64,000 bases of DNA, from positions 2,976,001-3,040,000 of the forward strand of contig NZ_QPER01000002.1 of NCBI RefSeq assembly GCF_009455635.1, written 5' to 3'. The translations under genes and the position numbers were made by a program. The DNA comes from Paraburkholderia agricolaris. Lineage in GTDB: Bacteria > Pseudomonadota > Gammaproteobacteria > Burkholderiales > Burkholderiaceae. The notes under the pieces are model-generated. The model was not told the DNA's origin. It searched no databases and saw only the letters and a program-made list of their open reading frames with translations. This document shows positions 17,428 through 27,153 of this stretch, in pieces (the stretch's first letter is position 1; each line of letters begins with the position of its first letter).

Positions 17428-19037
17428 TAGTGTCCGGCGGACGAAGGCGGCGGCGCATTGCGGCGCGGCGTTTTCAGAAGCAGCGCAAGCGGAATACAGG
17501 CGAGCAGCGCGATGCCGAGCAGATAGAAGGTTTCCGAATAGGTCATCACGATGGCCTGCTGCTGGATTTGCACCCCGAGTTGCCCAAGCGCGCGCATCTG
17601 CGAGTACGCCATGTCCCCCGTGTGGGCGAACCAGTTCGCCGCGCTCCCCGCCAGACTCTCCTGGCCGATCAGCGAATTGGCGCTGACGGACTCGCGGATC
17701 ATCGCGGTATGGAACGTAGTGCGCCGGTCGATCACGGTACCGATGATCGCAAGGCCGATCGACCCGCCGAGGTTGCGCGCCATGTTGTATAGACCGGCGG
17801 CGTCGCCGGAATCTTCGCGCGACACGGCCGCCATCGACGCCTGATTGAGCGGCATCATCGCGAGCATCTGGGCGGTGCCGCGTATCAGTTGCGACCAGAC
17901 GAAATCGTGCCCGACGCTCTGCGCCGTCAGGCTAATGTCGATCATGCAACTGATCGCGTACAGCACCAGCCCGGTGATCACCAGCACGCGGAAATCGACT
18001 TTGCCAAGCAACCGCGGCAGGATCGGCATGATCATGAACGCGGGCAGCCCGGAAAGCAGCATGATCGCGCCGGACTGTTCCGCGTTGTAGCCCGCCACCA
18101 CGCCGAGAAATTGCGGCACCAGATAGGACACGCCATAAAGCGCCGCGCCGACCGCGGACACAATCACAATCACGCTCGCGTAGTTCGGGTTGCGCATCAG
18201 GCTCAGGCGCACGATCGGCTTCTTCGCGGTCATTTGCGAAGCGGCGATCAGGAGCATGCCGAAGACCGACAAGCAGGTGAGCGCGACGATCATCGAGGAT
18301 TCGAACCAGCGCTCGCGCTGACCTTCCTCGAGCACGACCGTCAGCGAACTCAGGCCGATCGCGAGGCCGACGATGCCGAGCCAGTCCGCCTTGAGAAACG
18401 CCTCCCAGTGCGGCCGGTCCGACGGCAGACCGACGATCAGCAGGGTCATCAGCGCCAGACAGATCGGCAGATTCATGAAGAAGCACCAGCTCCAGCTGAT
18501 GTTCTCCGCGAGCCAGCCGCCGACCACCGGCCCGAGCAGCGGCCCGAGCAGCACGATCAGGCCGAACATGGTCATGCCGACCGGCAACTGCGATAGCGGC
18601 AGGCGCGTACGGATGATGGTCTGCGCCGTTGGAATCAGCGCACCGCCGGTGAAGCCCTGGCCGATGCGGCCGGCGATCATCATGGGTAACGTGTGCGACC
18701 AGCCGCACATCATTGAAAACGCGATGAACAGCGCGGAATTCGCCAGCAGGAAATTGCGCAAGCCGAACACGCGCGTGAGCCATGCCGCAAGCGGAATCAT
18801 CACGATTTCCGACATCAGATAGCCGGTTGAAATCCAGGTGCCTTCGGTGCCGGTAGCGCCGATTTCGCCCTGAATCTGCGGCAGCGCGGAGTTCGTGATC
18901 GAAATGTCGAGCGTCGCCATCAAGGCGCCGAGCGCACCTGCGGCGACGGCGATCCAGTCACCGACGCTGGCACGCTCCTCAGCGTGCGGTGCGGCTGGCG
19001 TGGCGGTTCCCGGCTCAGCCACGATGATTCTCGGCAT
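17427..19037 (-). CDS. DHA2-family drug:proton antiporter, EmrB-like
   Basis: 536 residues starting MPRIIVAEPG; this start overlaps the end of the upstream adaptor gene by 23 bases. The protein has fourteen hydrophobic segments, a membrane-embedded D in ATLDISITNSALPQI (motif D1), and WRxxF-like WSWCFFMNLPI. It belongs to the EmrB/QacA subfamily, the inner-membrane pump of EmrAB-TolC systems. Substrates are typically hydrophobic toxicants, but this cannot be narrowed down here. The gene sits between an HlyD-type adaptor and an outer-membrane factor, so the complete pump is encoded. Confidence 0.9.
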   Translation of the reverse strand: MPRIIVAEPGTATPAAPHAEERASVGDWIAVAAGALGALMATLDISITNSALPQIQGEIGATGTEGTWISTGYLMSEIVMIPLAAWLTRVFGLRNFLLANSALFIAFSMMCGWSHTLPMMIAGRIGQGFTGGALIPTAQTIIRTRLPLSQLPVGMTMFGLIVLLGPLLGPVVGGWLAENISWSWCFFMNLPICLALMTLLIVGLPSDRPHWEAFLKADWLGIVGLAIGLSSLTVVLEEGQRERWFESSMIVALTCLSVFGMLLIAASQMTAKKPIVRLSLMRNPNYASVIVIVSAVGAALYGVSYLVPQFLGVVAGYNAEQSGAIMLLSGLPAFMIMPILPRLLGKVDFRVLVITGLVLYAISCMIDISLTAQSVGHDFVWSQLIRGTAQMLAMMPLNQASMAAVSREDSGDAAGLYNMARNLGGSIGLAIIGTVIDRRTTFHTAMIRESVSANSLIGQESLAGSAANWFAHTGDMAYSQMRALGQLGVQIQQQAIVMTYSETFYLLGIALLACIPLALLLKTPRRNAPPPSSAGH

Positions 19038-20157
19038 CGATGCGCGCGTCGCGATCGCGCGCGGAACGCGTGTCGACATCCACGGTTACCGAGAGTCCCG
19101 GCAAGAGCACGCTACGGGTCTCCGCACCCGTGTCGATGCGAATCCGCACAGGCACCCGTTGCACGATCTTCGTGAAGTTGCCGGTGGCGTTTTCCGGCGG
19201 CAGCAACGCGAATTGCGAACCTGTGCCAGGCGAGAAACTGTCGATCACGCCATGCAGCATATGACCGGGCAACGCGTCGACGTGCAATTCCACCGGTTGG
19301 CCGACACGCATCCGGCCCACCTGCGTTTCCTTGAAATTGGCCAGCAGATAGGTACTCTGCACCGGCACGACCGTCAGCATCCGCGTGCCGGGCTGCACGT
19401 ACTGACCAACCCGCACGGTGCGATCGCCGATCTTGCCGCCGAGCACGCTGCGCACCACGGTGTTGTCGAGATCGAGTTGCGATTGCTGCGCGCTTGCCTC
19501 GGCAGCTTCAAGTTGTGCGCGTGCCTGCGCGAGCTGCGCGGTGGCCGAGCCGATTTGCGAGCGCGCGGCGGCAACCGCCGCGGCGTTCGCCGCGAGCGTG
19601 GCGTTTGCCTGATCACGGCTGCTGGTCAGTTCCGCCAGCCGTTCACTCGTTTCGGCGCCGGTTGCGACGAGCGGCGCGTAGCGCCGCACTTCGTCGCTCG
19701 CATGGTGGGCGTTCACTTGCGCCACCTGCTGCTGCGCCTGTGCCTGCGCGATATTGGACTGCTGCTGCTTGATGTCCGCCTGCGCGCGTTCGATGTCGGC
19801 CTTGCGCGCATCGATCGTGGCCCGCGCCTGGTCGAGCGCGACCTGATACTGGCGGGCGTCGAGATGCACCAGCGGGTCGCCGGGCTTCACGACCTGGTTG
19901 TCCGCGACGTAAACTTCGGTGACGTAGCCGGCGATCTTGGGCGCGACCGTAACGCTGTCAGCCTGCAAATAGGCGTCGTCGGTGGTTTCGATAAAGCGCC
20001 CCACCGTCCACCAGCGGGCGAACCAGACCGCCCCGACAATCAGCGCGACGACGCCGAGCGCGAGCAGCACCGTTCGCCGGCTGGGACGCCTGGTATTTGA
20101 CACCGGCGTGTCTTCAGCCGGTAGCGGACGGGAGGGAGAGCCTGCGGTGGTTGACAT
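19015..20157 (-). CDS. HlyD-family periplasmic adaptor, EmrA-like
   Basis: 380 residues starting MSTTAGSPSRPLP. One membrane anchor lies at about 30-50 (VLLALGVVALIVGAVWFARW). The lipoyl halves are TDDAYLQADSVTVAPKIAGYV and the matching segment near residue 240, separated by a long alanine/glutamine-rich coiled-coil hairpin (about 115-225). It bridges the pump and the outer-membrane channel. It is the first gene of the efflux operon and is read from the promoter in the intergenic region shared with the divergent TetR gene. Longer in-frame readings run through that promoter and are rejected. Confidence 0.9.
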   Translation of the reverse strand: MSTTAGSPSRPLPAEDTPVSNTRRPSRRTVLLALGVVALIVGAVWFARWWTVGRFIETTDDAYLQADSVTVAPKIAGYVTEVYVADNQVVKPGDPLVHLDARQYQVALDQARATIDARKADIERAQADIKQQQSNIAQAQAQQQVAQVNAHHASDEVRRYAPLVATGAETSERLAELTSSRDQANATLAANAAAVAAARSQIGSATAQLAQARAQLEAAEASAQQSQLDLDNTVVRSVLGGKIGDRTVRVGQYVQPGTRMLTVVPVQSTYLLANFKETQVGRMRVGQPVELHVDALPGHMLHGVIDSFSPGTGSQFALLPPENATGNFTKIVQRVPVRIRIDTGAETRSVLLPGLSVTVDVDTRSARDRDARIDAENHRG

Positions 20158-20187
20158 CTTGTTGGTCCAATTATTTCTGTCCGGCAA

Positions 20188-20215
20188 AATTATTCCAGTT
20201 GGTACAATTGTGTCA
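20188..20215 (-). promoter_or_regulatory. Efflux operon promoter with overlapping 18-bp palindrome
   Basis: On the minus strand TTGACA (20210-20215) and AATAAT (20188-20193) are separated by 16 bases, a good sigma-70 promoter reading into the adaptor gene. The -35 box lies inside the imperfect palindrome TTGGTACAATTGTGTCAA (20198-20215), whose half-sites match at 7 of 9 positions. This is a natural operator for the TetR regulator encoded divergently at 20349; binding there would block the polymerase. Operator identity is inference. Confidence 0.65.
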
Positions 20216-20348
20216 AGTGATATATTTCGGAAGAAATCCTCCCAGAGGATCTGGTCCGGACGCCCTTCCCCACAAGGACTTCCTTCGGGGCACTCCCGCC
20301 AGGGGAATGCTTTTGGGGCGTAGTGAAAAGAAACGCGGAGAGCAATGC

Positions 20349-21110
20349 ATGAACACCGCAAAGAGGCTGCGCCGTCCGCCGGAAGGCGGCTATGCGCGCG
20401 GCGACGAAACGCGTCAGCGGATCATCGAGGCGGCGGTCGAACTGTTCGGTGAACACGGTTTTGAGGGCGCGTCGACGCGCGATATCGCGGCCCGCGCCGG
20501 TGTCAACGCACCCGCGCTGCAGTATTACTTCGAGAACAAGGAAGGGGTGTATCGCGCGTGCGTCGAAGCGCTCGCCGACGATGCATGGAAGACATTCGGC
20601 CCGGCCATCGCGGATGCGCAAGAAGCGTTGCGTGAAAACGCCGGCACCGCGGCGCTGATCGAGGCCTACATCCGCATTCAGGGAGCGGTGGCCGACGGCG
20701 TCTTCGCGAAAGGCGACAATCGCGGCCGGCGGCTTTTCTTCGCGCGCGAGCAGGCCGGACAGGAACCCGAAAGCGCGACGCAGATTCTGGCCAGCCGAAT
20801 CCGTCAGCCGCTCACCAATGCAACAGCCGCGCTCGTGGCGCGAATTTCCGGGCGCGCCGCCGATGATCCGGTCACGCTGATCCGCAACTTCAGCCTGCAT
20901 GGGCAGCTGGTTATTTTTCACGTCGCGCAACGCTCCACGCTGTCGATGCTCGGCTGGAAAAGCATGGATGCAGAGAAGATGGAACAGATCAAATCGACCA
21001 TCCGCGACCAGACGCGCATCCTGCTTGAACAATGGAGCCGGGAAAGTGACGAGGGGTGCGCCGCTGCCGCGCCAGGCACGGGTAAGGGAAAACCGCGCAA
21101 GCAGCCGTGA
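20349..21110 (+). CDS. TetR-family repressor, CecR/YbiH-like
   Basis: 253 residues with GGAGAG before the ATG. The helix-turn-helix spans about 18-65 (RIIEAAVELFGEHGFEGAS, DIAARAGVNAPALQYYF). The C-terminal domain is the DUF1956 type of CecR regulators (FFAREQAGQEPESA). Translation from ATG at 20349 is preferred over a frame-open start at 20097, which lies within the promoter region. It is divergent from the EmrA/EmrB/NodT operon and probably represses it and itself through the palindrome at 20198-20215. It ends in a lysine-rich tail. Confidence 0.85.
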   Translation: MNTAKRLRRPPEGGYARGDETRQRIIEAAVELFGEHGFEGASTRDIAARAGVNAPALQYYFENKEGVYRACVEALADDAWKTFGPAIADAQEALRENAGTAALIEAYIRIQGAVADGVFAKGDNRGRRLFFAREQAGQEPESATQILASRIRQPLTNATAALVARISGRAADDPVTLIRNFSLHGQLVIFHVAQRSTLSMLGWKSMDAEKMEQIKSTIRDQTRILLEQWSRESDEGCAAAAPGTGKGKPRKQP

Positions 21111-21246
21111 TCCCGTCACGGCTGCATAACGATCTTGCTAGAATGTCAGGTCACGCAAGGGCGAATTTTACGAATCCGGCGATTTGTCGCGTGGATGTTG
21201 CCCGAACTTCGGTTCGCGCAACGGCCCTCACATCTCATAGGAAGAC

Positions 21247-21837
21247 ATGGATAATCCTAGCCGCTCGGAGCGATCCCGAAACACCGCGATCAAGGCGGCA
21301 TTCGTCATCCTGACGAGAGATGGTCCGGGTGGACTTACCTTCGACGCGCTGTCGCGCGAAAGCGGAATCAGTAAAGGCGGCCTGCTCCATCAATTCCGTA
21401 CCAAGGCCGATATCCTCAAGGCGCTACTCGCTTATCAGCGGGATCAATTCAAGTCGTTCGCGAATGATTTCCTGGCCGCCAAGGGAGACTCGCTTCGTGA
21501 ACCCACCCTTTCGTGTCAAATCGCCGTAACCCGGGAATCGATTAATCAGCCGCACTCCGTGGCGAGAGCGATTCTCGCCACACTCGTGGAAGATCCCACG
21601 CTGCTTAGCGACGTGCGCGACGACGACGTCGCGCGGACAAAAGCGATACGCAGCGAGGCCGAAGATCCCGACATGGCGCTCGTACGGCTGATGGCGGCGC
21701 GAGGATTGGCGTACGCCACACTCCTCGGACTATCCCCGGTTTCAGACCGGCAACGGGAGCGGCTTTTCAAGTTGCTGCTGGATGAAGATCGATGGACGTC
21801 CGAGGGTTCTTCCAAGTCTGAACAGAGCGCGGCGTAA
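21247..21837 (+). CDS. TetR-family transcriptional regulator
   Basis: 196 residues. The N-terminal helix-turn-helix lies at about 10-60 (AAFVILTRDGPGGLTFDAL, ESGISKGGLLHQF), followed by a helical ligand-binding domain. It resembles regulators with a TetR_C_33-type C-terminus. It follows the CecR-like gene by 136 bases but has its own leader. The gene to its right is convergent, so its target is not obvious; autoregulation or control of the efflux operon are possibilities. Confidence 0.8.
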   Translation: MDNPSRSERSRNTAIKAAFVILTRDGPGGLTFDALSRESGISKGGLLHQFRTKADILKALLAYQRDQFKSFANDFLAAKGDSLREPTLSCQIAVTRESINQPHSVARAILATLVEDPTLLSDVRDDDVARTKAIRSEAEDPDMALVRLMAARGLAYATLLGLSPVSDRQRERLFKLLLDEDRWTSEGSSKSEQSAA

Positions 21838-21990
21838 GGGTTGCCGCCCACCTGGATCGCGCGCGGGAGGTAGACTCAAGGCTCGCGTTGTCGTAAGAAA
21901 CCTCCTTTTATATCAAGACAAAAGTTCGGTCTGGAAGATGTGTTTACCCGTGCGGCAAGCCAGCGTTTAAGCAACCGGCTCACCAACGTG

Positions 21991-22659
21991 TCAACGCCGG
22001 TGAGCCAGCGAGCGCACCAGCCAGTCGCCCGTCATCTGCACGGCCTGCACCAGCACGACGAGCACCACCACCGTGGCGGCCATCACCTGATTGTTGAAAC
22101 GTTGATAGCCGTAGCGGATCGCCAGATCGCCGAGCCCGCCGCCGCCCACCACACCCGCCATCGACGAAAAACCGATCAGCATCACGACGGTCAGCGTGAG
22201 CCCTGCCAGCAGCGACGGAAACGCTTCGGGCAGCAGCACCTTCTGGATCACGTGGCGCGCGGTGCCGCCCATTGCGACCACCGCCTCGACTCGGCCACGG
22301 TCGATCTCGTCGAGCGCCGCCTCCACAACGCGTGCAAAGAACGGGATCGCGCCGATCGACAGCGGCACCACGGCTGCCGAACTGCCCAGCGTCGTGCCGA
22401 CAATCGCCCGTGTCAGCGGAATCAGCGCGATCAGCAGCACCACGAACGGTACCGACCGGCCGACGTTGACGATCGCACCGAGCACAGCCCCGAGGCGCGG
22501 CGCATCGAGCGCGCCGTGGCTGCGCGTGACGAACAGCAGCACGCCGAGCGGCAAGCCGATCACAAGAGTAACGAGCGCGGCCAGCGCGACCATGTAAAGC
22601 GTTTGCGCGGTGCCATTGAGCACCAGCGGCACGATGTCGGTCCATGCATCGAGATTCAT
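21991..22659 (-). CDS. metI: Methionine-type ABC transporter permease
   Basis: 222 residues with five to six membrane segments and the permease EAA loop (EALPxxL-like region: [18 protein letters not shown]). It belongs to the MetI family of D/L-methionine importers. Its start overlaps the end of metN by four bases. It is the last gene of an oxygenase-metQ-metN-metI operon. Small differences from MetI cannot exclude another sulfur-containing substrate. Confidence 0.9.
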   Translation of the reverse strand: MNLDAWTDIVPLVLNGTAQTLYMVALAALVTLVIGLPLGVLLFVTRSHGALDAPRLGAVLGAIVNVGRSVPFVVLLIALIPLTRAIVGTTLGSSAAVVPLSIGAIPFFARVVEAALDEIDRGRVEAVVAMGGTARHVIQKVLLPEAFPSLLAGLTLTVVMLIGFSSMAGVVGGGGLGDLAIRYGYQRFNNQVMAATVVVLVVLVQAVQMTGDWLVRSLAHRR

Positions 22660-23642
22660 ACGCGCTCCGCCCTCACCCCGCGATCGTTCAGAAACGCCAG
22701 CACGCCGCCGAAATCGAGACCGCCTTCCGGCGCCTGAAAACCGACTCGCAAACGGCCGACACGCTGTCCGCCGATGGCTTCGACGCCGCCGCCGAGCAGC
22801 GTCACGCCGATCGAATGCTGATGGGCCAGCGTGCTGAGCACGGGCGAAGCTTCGACGCTATCGGTGAAAGTCAACTCGGCAACCGCGTCATGCCCCTGCG
22901 ACAGCCCTGCACACGCGGGCAACAACGACCTGCCGAGGCGCGACGCGGGATTGCCCAGCAAAGCCGCCAGCGGCCCGGCCTCGACCACTCTGCCGGCTTC
23001 CAGCAGGGCTGCCGAATCGCAGATCGACTTGACGACGTCGAGTTCGTGCGTAATCAGCACGATCGTCACGCCGAGACGCTCGTTCACACCGCGCAGCAAC
23101 GCGAGAATCTGCTGGGTGGTTTCCGAATCGAGCGCGCTGGTCGCTTCGTCGCACAGCAGGCAGGACGGCTGCGCCGCCAGTGCCCGCGCGATCCCGACGC
23201 GTTGCTTTTGGCCGCCGGACAACTGCGAAGGAAATGCATGCGCCTTATCGGCGAGCCCGACCAGGTCGAGCAGTTCGGCGACCCGCCGGGCACGTTCGGC
23301 GCGCTTCATGCCGACGATCTCCAGCGGCACCGCAACGTTGTCGGCGACATTGCGGGCATGCAGCAGATGGAAGTGCTGAAAGATCATGCCGATGCGTTGC
23401 CGCTGCTGCCGCAGCGCGGCAGCGGAGAGCGCCGTCAGTTCTGCGCCGTCCACCCAGACGCGTCCCGAGGTGGGGCGTTCCAGCAGATTCAGGCAGCGAA
23501 TCAGCGTGCTCTTGCCTGCGCCGCTGCGCCCGACGATGCCGAAGATCGAGCCGTCGGCGATCTCCAGCGAGACGCCGTCGAGCGCGGTGAACTCGCCGCT
23601 GCCCGAGCGATAGACCTTGCGCAGATCCTCAACGCGGATCAC
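22656..23642 (-). CDS. metN: Methionine-type ABC transporter ATPase
   Basis: 328 residues. Walker A is GRSGAGKST (about 38-46), the signature is [12 protein letters not shown], Walker B is [11 protein letters not shown], and the H-loop is VLITHEL. The C-terminal NIL regulatory domain that binds methionine (residues 250-328) is present, which is specific to MetN among importers. It overlaps both metQ (upstream, four bases) and metI (downstream, four bases), so expression is tightly coupled. Confidence 0.92.
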   Translation of the reverse strand: MIRVEDLRKVYRSGSGEFTALDGVSLEIADGSIFGIVGRSGAGKSTLIRCLNLLERPTSGRVWVDGAELTALSAAALRQQRQRIGMIFQHFHLLHARNVADNVAVPLEIVGMKRAERARRVAELLDLVGLADKAHAFPSQLSGGQKQRVGIARALAAQPSCLLCDEATSALDSETTQQILALLRGVNERLGVTIVLITHELDVVKSICDSAALLEAGRVVEAGPLAALLGNPASRLGRSLLPACAGLSQGHDAVAELTFTDSVEASPVLSTLAHQHSIGVTLLGGGVEAIGGQRVGRLRVGFQAPEGGLDFGGVLAFLNDRGVRAERV

Positions 23643-24475
23643 GCGCCGCTCCCGGCCGGATGCACCGGAATCACCGAGCCACGATAGTGGTCGAGGATAA
23701 ATTTCGCGACTTGCGGCGAGTCGAGCACGGCCGCGAGGCGCTTGATCCGCGGATCGTTCGCCAGCTGCGGCGTGGTGACAACCACGTTCGCGTACGGATT
23801 GCCTTCCACCTTTTCGAGGCCGAGCGCGTCTTTGGCGGGTACGAGCCCCGCCTCCAGCGCGTAGTTGCCGTTGATCACCGCGAGATCGACGTCGTCGAGC
23901 GAGCGCGGCAGTTGCGGCGATTCGATCTCGATGATCTTCAGATGCTTCGGATTGGAAACGATATCGCGCGGCGTCGCGAGACTCGCTTCGCTGCCGGAGA
24001 TACCCGGCTTCAGCTTGATCAGGCCTTGCGCCTGCAGCAGAAAGAGCGCGCGGCTCAGATTCGTCACGTTGTTCGGCACCGCCACCGAGCCGCCGTCCGG
24101 CACCTGGGTGAAGCTCTTGTGCTTATGCGAATAGACGCCGAGCGGCTCGATATGCACAGTCGCGGCCACCGCGAACTTCTTGCCGAGCGCCTGCTCCTGC
24201 GAATGCAGATACGGCACGTGCTGGAAATAGTTCGCGTCGACGTCGCCGTGCGCGAGCAGTTCGTTCGGATTCACGCCGTTCGCCACCTCGATCACGTTCA
24301 GCTTCAGATCGGGTGCGATCTTCTGCACGTAGGCCAGGATTTCGGCATGCGGCACCGCGTCGGCGGCCACCCGCAGCGGCGGTGCATCGGCCGCGCTCAC
24401 ATGGGCGGCAAAGGCGATGGCCAACACGGCAAAGGCCGCGCTACGAACGAGACGGGTCATCACTGAACGGAGCAT
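23639..24475 (-). CDS. metQ: MetQ/NlpA-family substrate-binding protein
   Basis: 278 residues from the ATG before [15 protein letters not shown], an export signal ending near AHVSA. There is no lipobox cysteine, unlike E. coli MetQ, so it is likely free in the periplasm. The mature part carries the lipoprotein_9 blocks [27 protein letters not shown] and the C-terminal [16 protein letters not shown]. It delivers substrate to the MetNI pump encoded downstream. An in-frame extension to 24610 is rejected because it precedes the signal. Confidence 0.9.
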   Translation of the reverse strand: MLRSVMTRLVRSAAFAVLAIAFAAHVSAADAPPLRVAADAVPHAEILAYVQKIAPDLKLNVIEVANGVNPNELLAHGDVDANYFQHVPYLHSQEQALGKKFAVAATVHIEPLGVYSHKHKSFTQVPDGGSVAVPNNVTNLSRALFLLQAQGLIKLKPGISGSEASLATPRDIVSNPKHLKIIEIESPQLPRSLDDVDLAVINGNYALEAGLVPAKDALGLEKVEGNPYANVVVTTPQLANDPRIKRLAAVLDSPQVAKFILDHYRGSVIPVHPAGSGA

Positions 24476-24560
24476 GGAAGTCCTGGCGCTAGAAAGGTTG
24501 AACGACACGCAGCCGGCGGCCGCGCGTAAAAGACACTGCAAGGAACCGATTGGACTGGGC

Positions 24561-25601
24561 TCAGGCAGGCTGTGCGCCGAGCACATCCTGGTAGTGACGC
24601 TGCGCGACATCCGGATGCGAGCGCAAGCGCCCTTTCAGATAATTCGGGCCGACATCGTGAAACAGCGGATTGTCGGGATCGCTCGCCGGACCACGCGCCT
24701 GGGCTGCAAGGGCCGGCGGCAAACTCAGCAGCGGCACCGTCGCATCGAGCCGCGCGCCGAGAAAGAACGCGATCGACAAACGCTCGCTGCCGACCGGCGG
24801 ACTCACCACCCGATGCACGGTGGCACGCAAATAGCCATTGGTGGCCAGCTCCAGCAGTTCGCCGATATTCACGACGAAGGTGCCCGGCAGCGGCGCGGCG
24901 TCGATCCACTGACCGTCGTCGGTGGCGACTTGCAGGCCGGCCTGGCGGTCCTGCAGCAGAAAGCTCAGGAAGCTCGAATCCTTGTGCGCGCCAACGCCCT
25001 GATCGCTTCTCGCCGACTCGCGGCCCGGGTAGCGAATGATCTTGATGTGCTGGTTCGGCGTATCGCCGTAGACCGGTTCGAATGCGTCCTCAGGTTGCTC
25101 GAGCGCCGCAGCGAACGCGCCCAGCAAACGGATCGCCACGCGCGTCAATTCGGCTTGCCAGCGCAGCAACACAGGCTTCAGTTCGGGCAACGTAGCCGGC
25201 CATTGATTCGGCCCTTGCAGACGAGTCCATACCGGCACACCGTCACCCTGTGTAATCGGCGGCCGCTCGGCACCGATATCGAACTGCTCGCGCCAATCGG
25301 GCTGGCCGCGCGTCAGTTCGCCGCCGGCTCGCGTATAGCCGCGGAACTGCGCGGAGCGCACCATATCGAGCGCGCGTTTTTCCGCTTCGGGTAGCAGAAA
25401 GAAGCGCCGCGACAGCGTCTGTACCGAGTCGATCAGCTGCGCGTCGACGCCGTGGCCGCGCAAATAGAAAAAGCCGATATCGCGCGCGGCCTGGCGCAGA
25501 TTCGCCAGAAACACGGCGCGCGCCTCGGTGTCGCCGTGATCGAATTGCGCCAGATCGAGAATCGGCAATGCCGCCGCGATGATGTTGTTTGCCTCGGTCA
25601 T
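24561..25601 (-). CDS. Isopenicillin N synthase-like 2OG-Fe(II) oxygenase
   Basis: 346 residues starting MTEANNIIAAALPIL. The DIOX_N part is followed by the double-stranded beta-helix core with iron ligands HKD (GAHKDSSFLSFL) and a distal histidine (ATVHRVVSP), then the RLSIAFFL segment supplying the 2-oxoglutarate arginine. Members of this family occur in plants and bacteria with varied substrates. It is the first gene of the metQNI operon, 85 bases upstream of metQ, so its substrate may be the compound that the importer carries. Confidence 0.88.
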   Translation of the reverse strand: MTEANNIIAAALPILDLAQFDHGDTEARAVFLANLRQAARDIGFFYLRGHGVDAQLIDSVQTLSRRFFLLPEAEKRALDMVRSAQFRGYTRAGGELTRGQPDWREQFDIGAERPPITQGDGVPVWTRLQGPNQWPATLPELKPVLLRWQAELTRVAIRLLGAFAAALEQPEDAFEPVYGDTPNQHIKIIRYPGRESARSDQGVGAHKDSSFLSFLLQDRQAGLQVATDDGQWIDAAPLPGTFVVNIGELLELATNGYLRATVHRVVSPPVGSERLSIAFFLGARLDATVPLLSLPPALAAQARGPASDPDNPLFHDVGPNYLKGRLRSHPDVAQRHYQDVLGAQPA

Positions 25602-25940
25602 GAAGTCGTGCCTTGCCGGAGATGCCAGGCGATCCGGCGGCACATGCATGCCACGGACGTGCTTTCACTTCACTTCGCGTCGCACAGCTAGCCGGATTCG
25701 CCGGTTTCAAAAAAGGTCTGAAACTGCGAATCGATGCTATCAGCGGCGCTGAATGCGGCAAACCAACAAATCACGCTTTCGATATGCGTGAATCAACGGG
25801 AGACATTTGTTCCTGGCACGCACGACTGTTTGTCCATGGCGGGTATTCGAAATCAGCGCCAATGCGCCTAGATTTGATCCCTATCGGAGCCACCGGCCCG
25901 ATCAGCATCTGATCCCAAGCATCCAATCTGGAGTTCAACC
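25602..25940. promoter_or_regulatory. Divergent intergenic region with an inverted repeat
   Basis: This stretch separates the oxygenase-met operon (minus) from the SDR gene (plus) and should hold both promoters. The only structured motif seen is GTTTCA (25704-25709) with its complement TGAAAC (25719-25724), spaced by nine A-rich bases. This is a possible regulator site for the met operon. No riboswitch-like fold or small gene was convincing. Confidence 0.3.
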
Positions 25941-26651
25941 ATGAGCACGTCACAAAAAGTCGTCGTTATTACTGGCGCATCACAAGGCATTGGCGCTGAA
26001 CTGGTCAGCGCATTCCGCAAACTCGATTACCGCATCGTCGCAACCGCACGATCGGTCAAGCCCTCGGACGATCCTGATATCGTCACCATCGCGGGCGATA
26101 TCGCCGATCCGGCTACCGCTCAGCGCGTGATTTCCGAAGCCGTCGCCCGCTTCGGGCGCGTCGATACGCTGGTCAACAACGCCGGCATCTTCCTTGCCAA
26201 ACCCTTCACGCATTACACCGCGGAAGACTACGCGGCCGCCATCGGCGTGAATGTCTCGGGTTTCTTCTACATTACGCAACTGGCTGTCGCGGAGATGGAA
26301 AAGCAAGCCAGCGGTCACGTGGTCACCATCACGACCAGTCTGACCGACCAGGCCATCGAGGGTGTACCGTCGGTACTGGCGTCGCTCACCAAGGGTGGCC
26401 TGAACACCGCCACCAAGTCGCTCGCGATCGAATACGCGAAAAAGGGTATCCGCGCCAACGCCGTTTCGCCAGGCATCATCAAGTCGCCGATGCACGCGGG
26501 GGATAACCACGCGGCACTTGGCGCACTGCACCCGATGGGCCGTATGGGTGAAATGAGCGATGTTGCAGGCGCTGTGCTGTATCTGGATTCGGCGCCGTTC
26601 GTGACCGGTGAAATCCTGCACGTGGACGGCGGCCAGAGCGCCGGCCACTGA
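25941..26651 (+). CDS. Short-chain dehydrogenase/reductase
   Basis: 236 residues, GGAG upstream. The Rossmann glycine motif is TGASQGIGAEL at the N-terminus, with NNAG at about 76. Family catalytic positions are unusual: the serine-containing strand TITTSLTDQAIEG is followed by no YxxxK. Where tyrosine is expected the sequence reads SLTKGGLNTATKSLA, so the catalytic Y appears replaced by T or S. The C-terminal GEILHVDGGQSAGH is standard. The activity may therefore be altered. It is co-transcribed with the tautomerase gene 74 bases downstream. Confidence 0.85.
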   Translation: MSTSQKVVVITGASQGIGAELVSAFRKLDYRIVATARSVKPSDDPDIVTIAGDIADPATAQRVISEAVARFGRVDTLVNNAGIFLAKPFTHYTAEDYAAAIGVNVSGFFYITQLAVAEMEKQASGHVVTITTSLTDQAIEGVPSVLASLTKGGLNTATKSLAIEYAKKGIRANAVSPGIIKSPMHAGDNHAALGALHPMGRMGEMSDVAGAVLYLDSAPFVTGEILHVDGGQSAGH

Positions 26652-26725
26652 TGGCCGATCGCTGATCACTCCCGGGCGCCGCCGGCCGGCGCGCTTCAAG
26701 TCAATCGACGATTGCGGAGGGCGAC

Positions 26726-26962
26726 ATGCCTATCGTCACGCTTCAGGTTACCCGCGAGGGCTCCAAGCCCGGCAACGATTCCGTCACTGCCGACGAAAAA
26801 GCCCAGCTCATCGCGGGCGTCAGCCAGTTGCTGTTCGATGTGCTAAACAAACCGCTCGAGGCGACCTTTGTCGTCATCGAGGAAGTGGACATCGAGAACT
26901 GGGGCTGGGGCGGATTGCCGGTCGAACTCTATCGCAAGCAGCAACGCCTCAAACCCTCCTGA
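26726..26962 (+). CDS. 4-oxalocrotonate tautomerase-family protein
   Basis: 78 residues. The mature N-terminal proline that acts as the general base is present (MPIVTLQVTREG). A small beta-alpha-beta unit follows, ending WGWGGLPVELYRKQQ. The reaction in the family is keto-enol tautomerisation. It sits 74 bases after the SDR gene with GGAGGG upstream, so the two form a short operon. A hairpin follows directly. Confidence 0.85.
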   Translation: MPIVTLQVTREGSKPGNDSVTADEKAQLIAGVSQLLFDVLNKPLEATFVVIEEVDIENWGWGGLPVELYRKQQRLKPS

Positions 26963-26968
26963 ACAGCG

Positions 26969-26997
26969 GGACGTGTCCGCCCGATCATGACACGTCC
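26969..26997 (+). terminator. Stem-loop after the SDR-tautomerase operon
   Basis: GGACGTGTC and GACACGTCC form a perfect nine-base stem with an 11-base loop, beginning six bases after the tautomerase stop. The T-run is short, so termination may be partial. Confidence 0.5.
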
Positions 26998-27153
26998 TGT
27001 CTCGATGACCTTCGCGCTATATCCTGATATTCTGTACGGTCCCTTGTTTCGCACCGAAGGCGATCGCGCCGCCCGTTGCGTTCACTTTGCGGCCGTACCG
27101 GGCGCCGTTCTGCCCGAGCAGAAAAGCGCGCTATCGAAGGTCGTCGAGAGTCC

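Noticed and set aside
18895..20100. Plus-strand open reading of 401 codons
   Set aside because: Antisense to the HlyD adaptor; no ribosome site and no motif.
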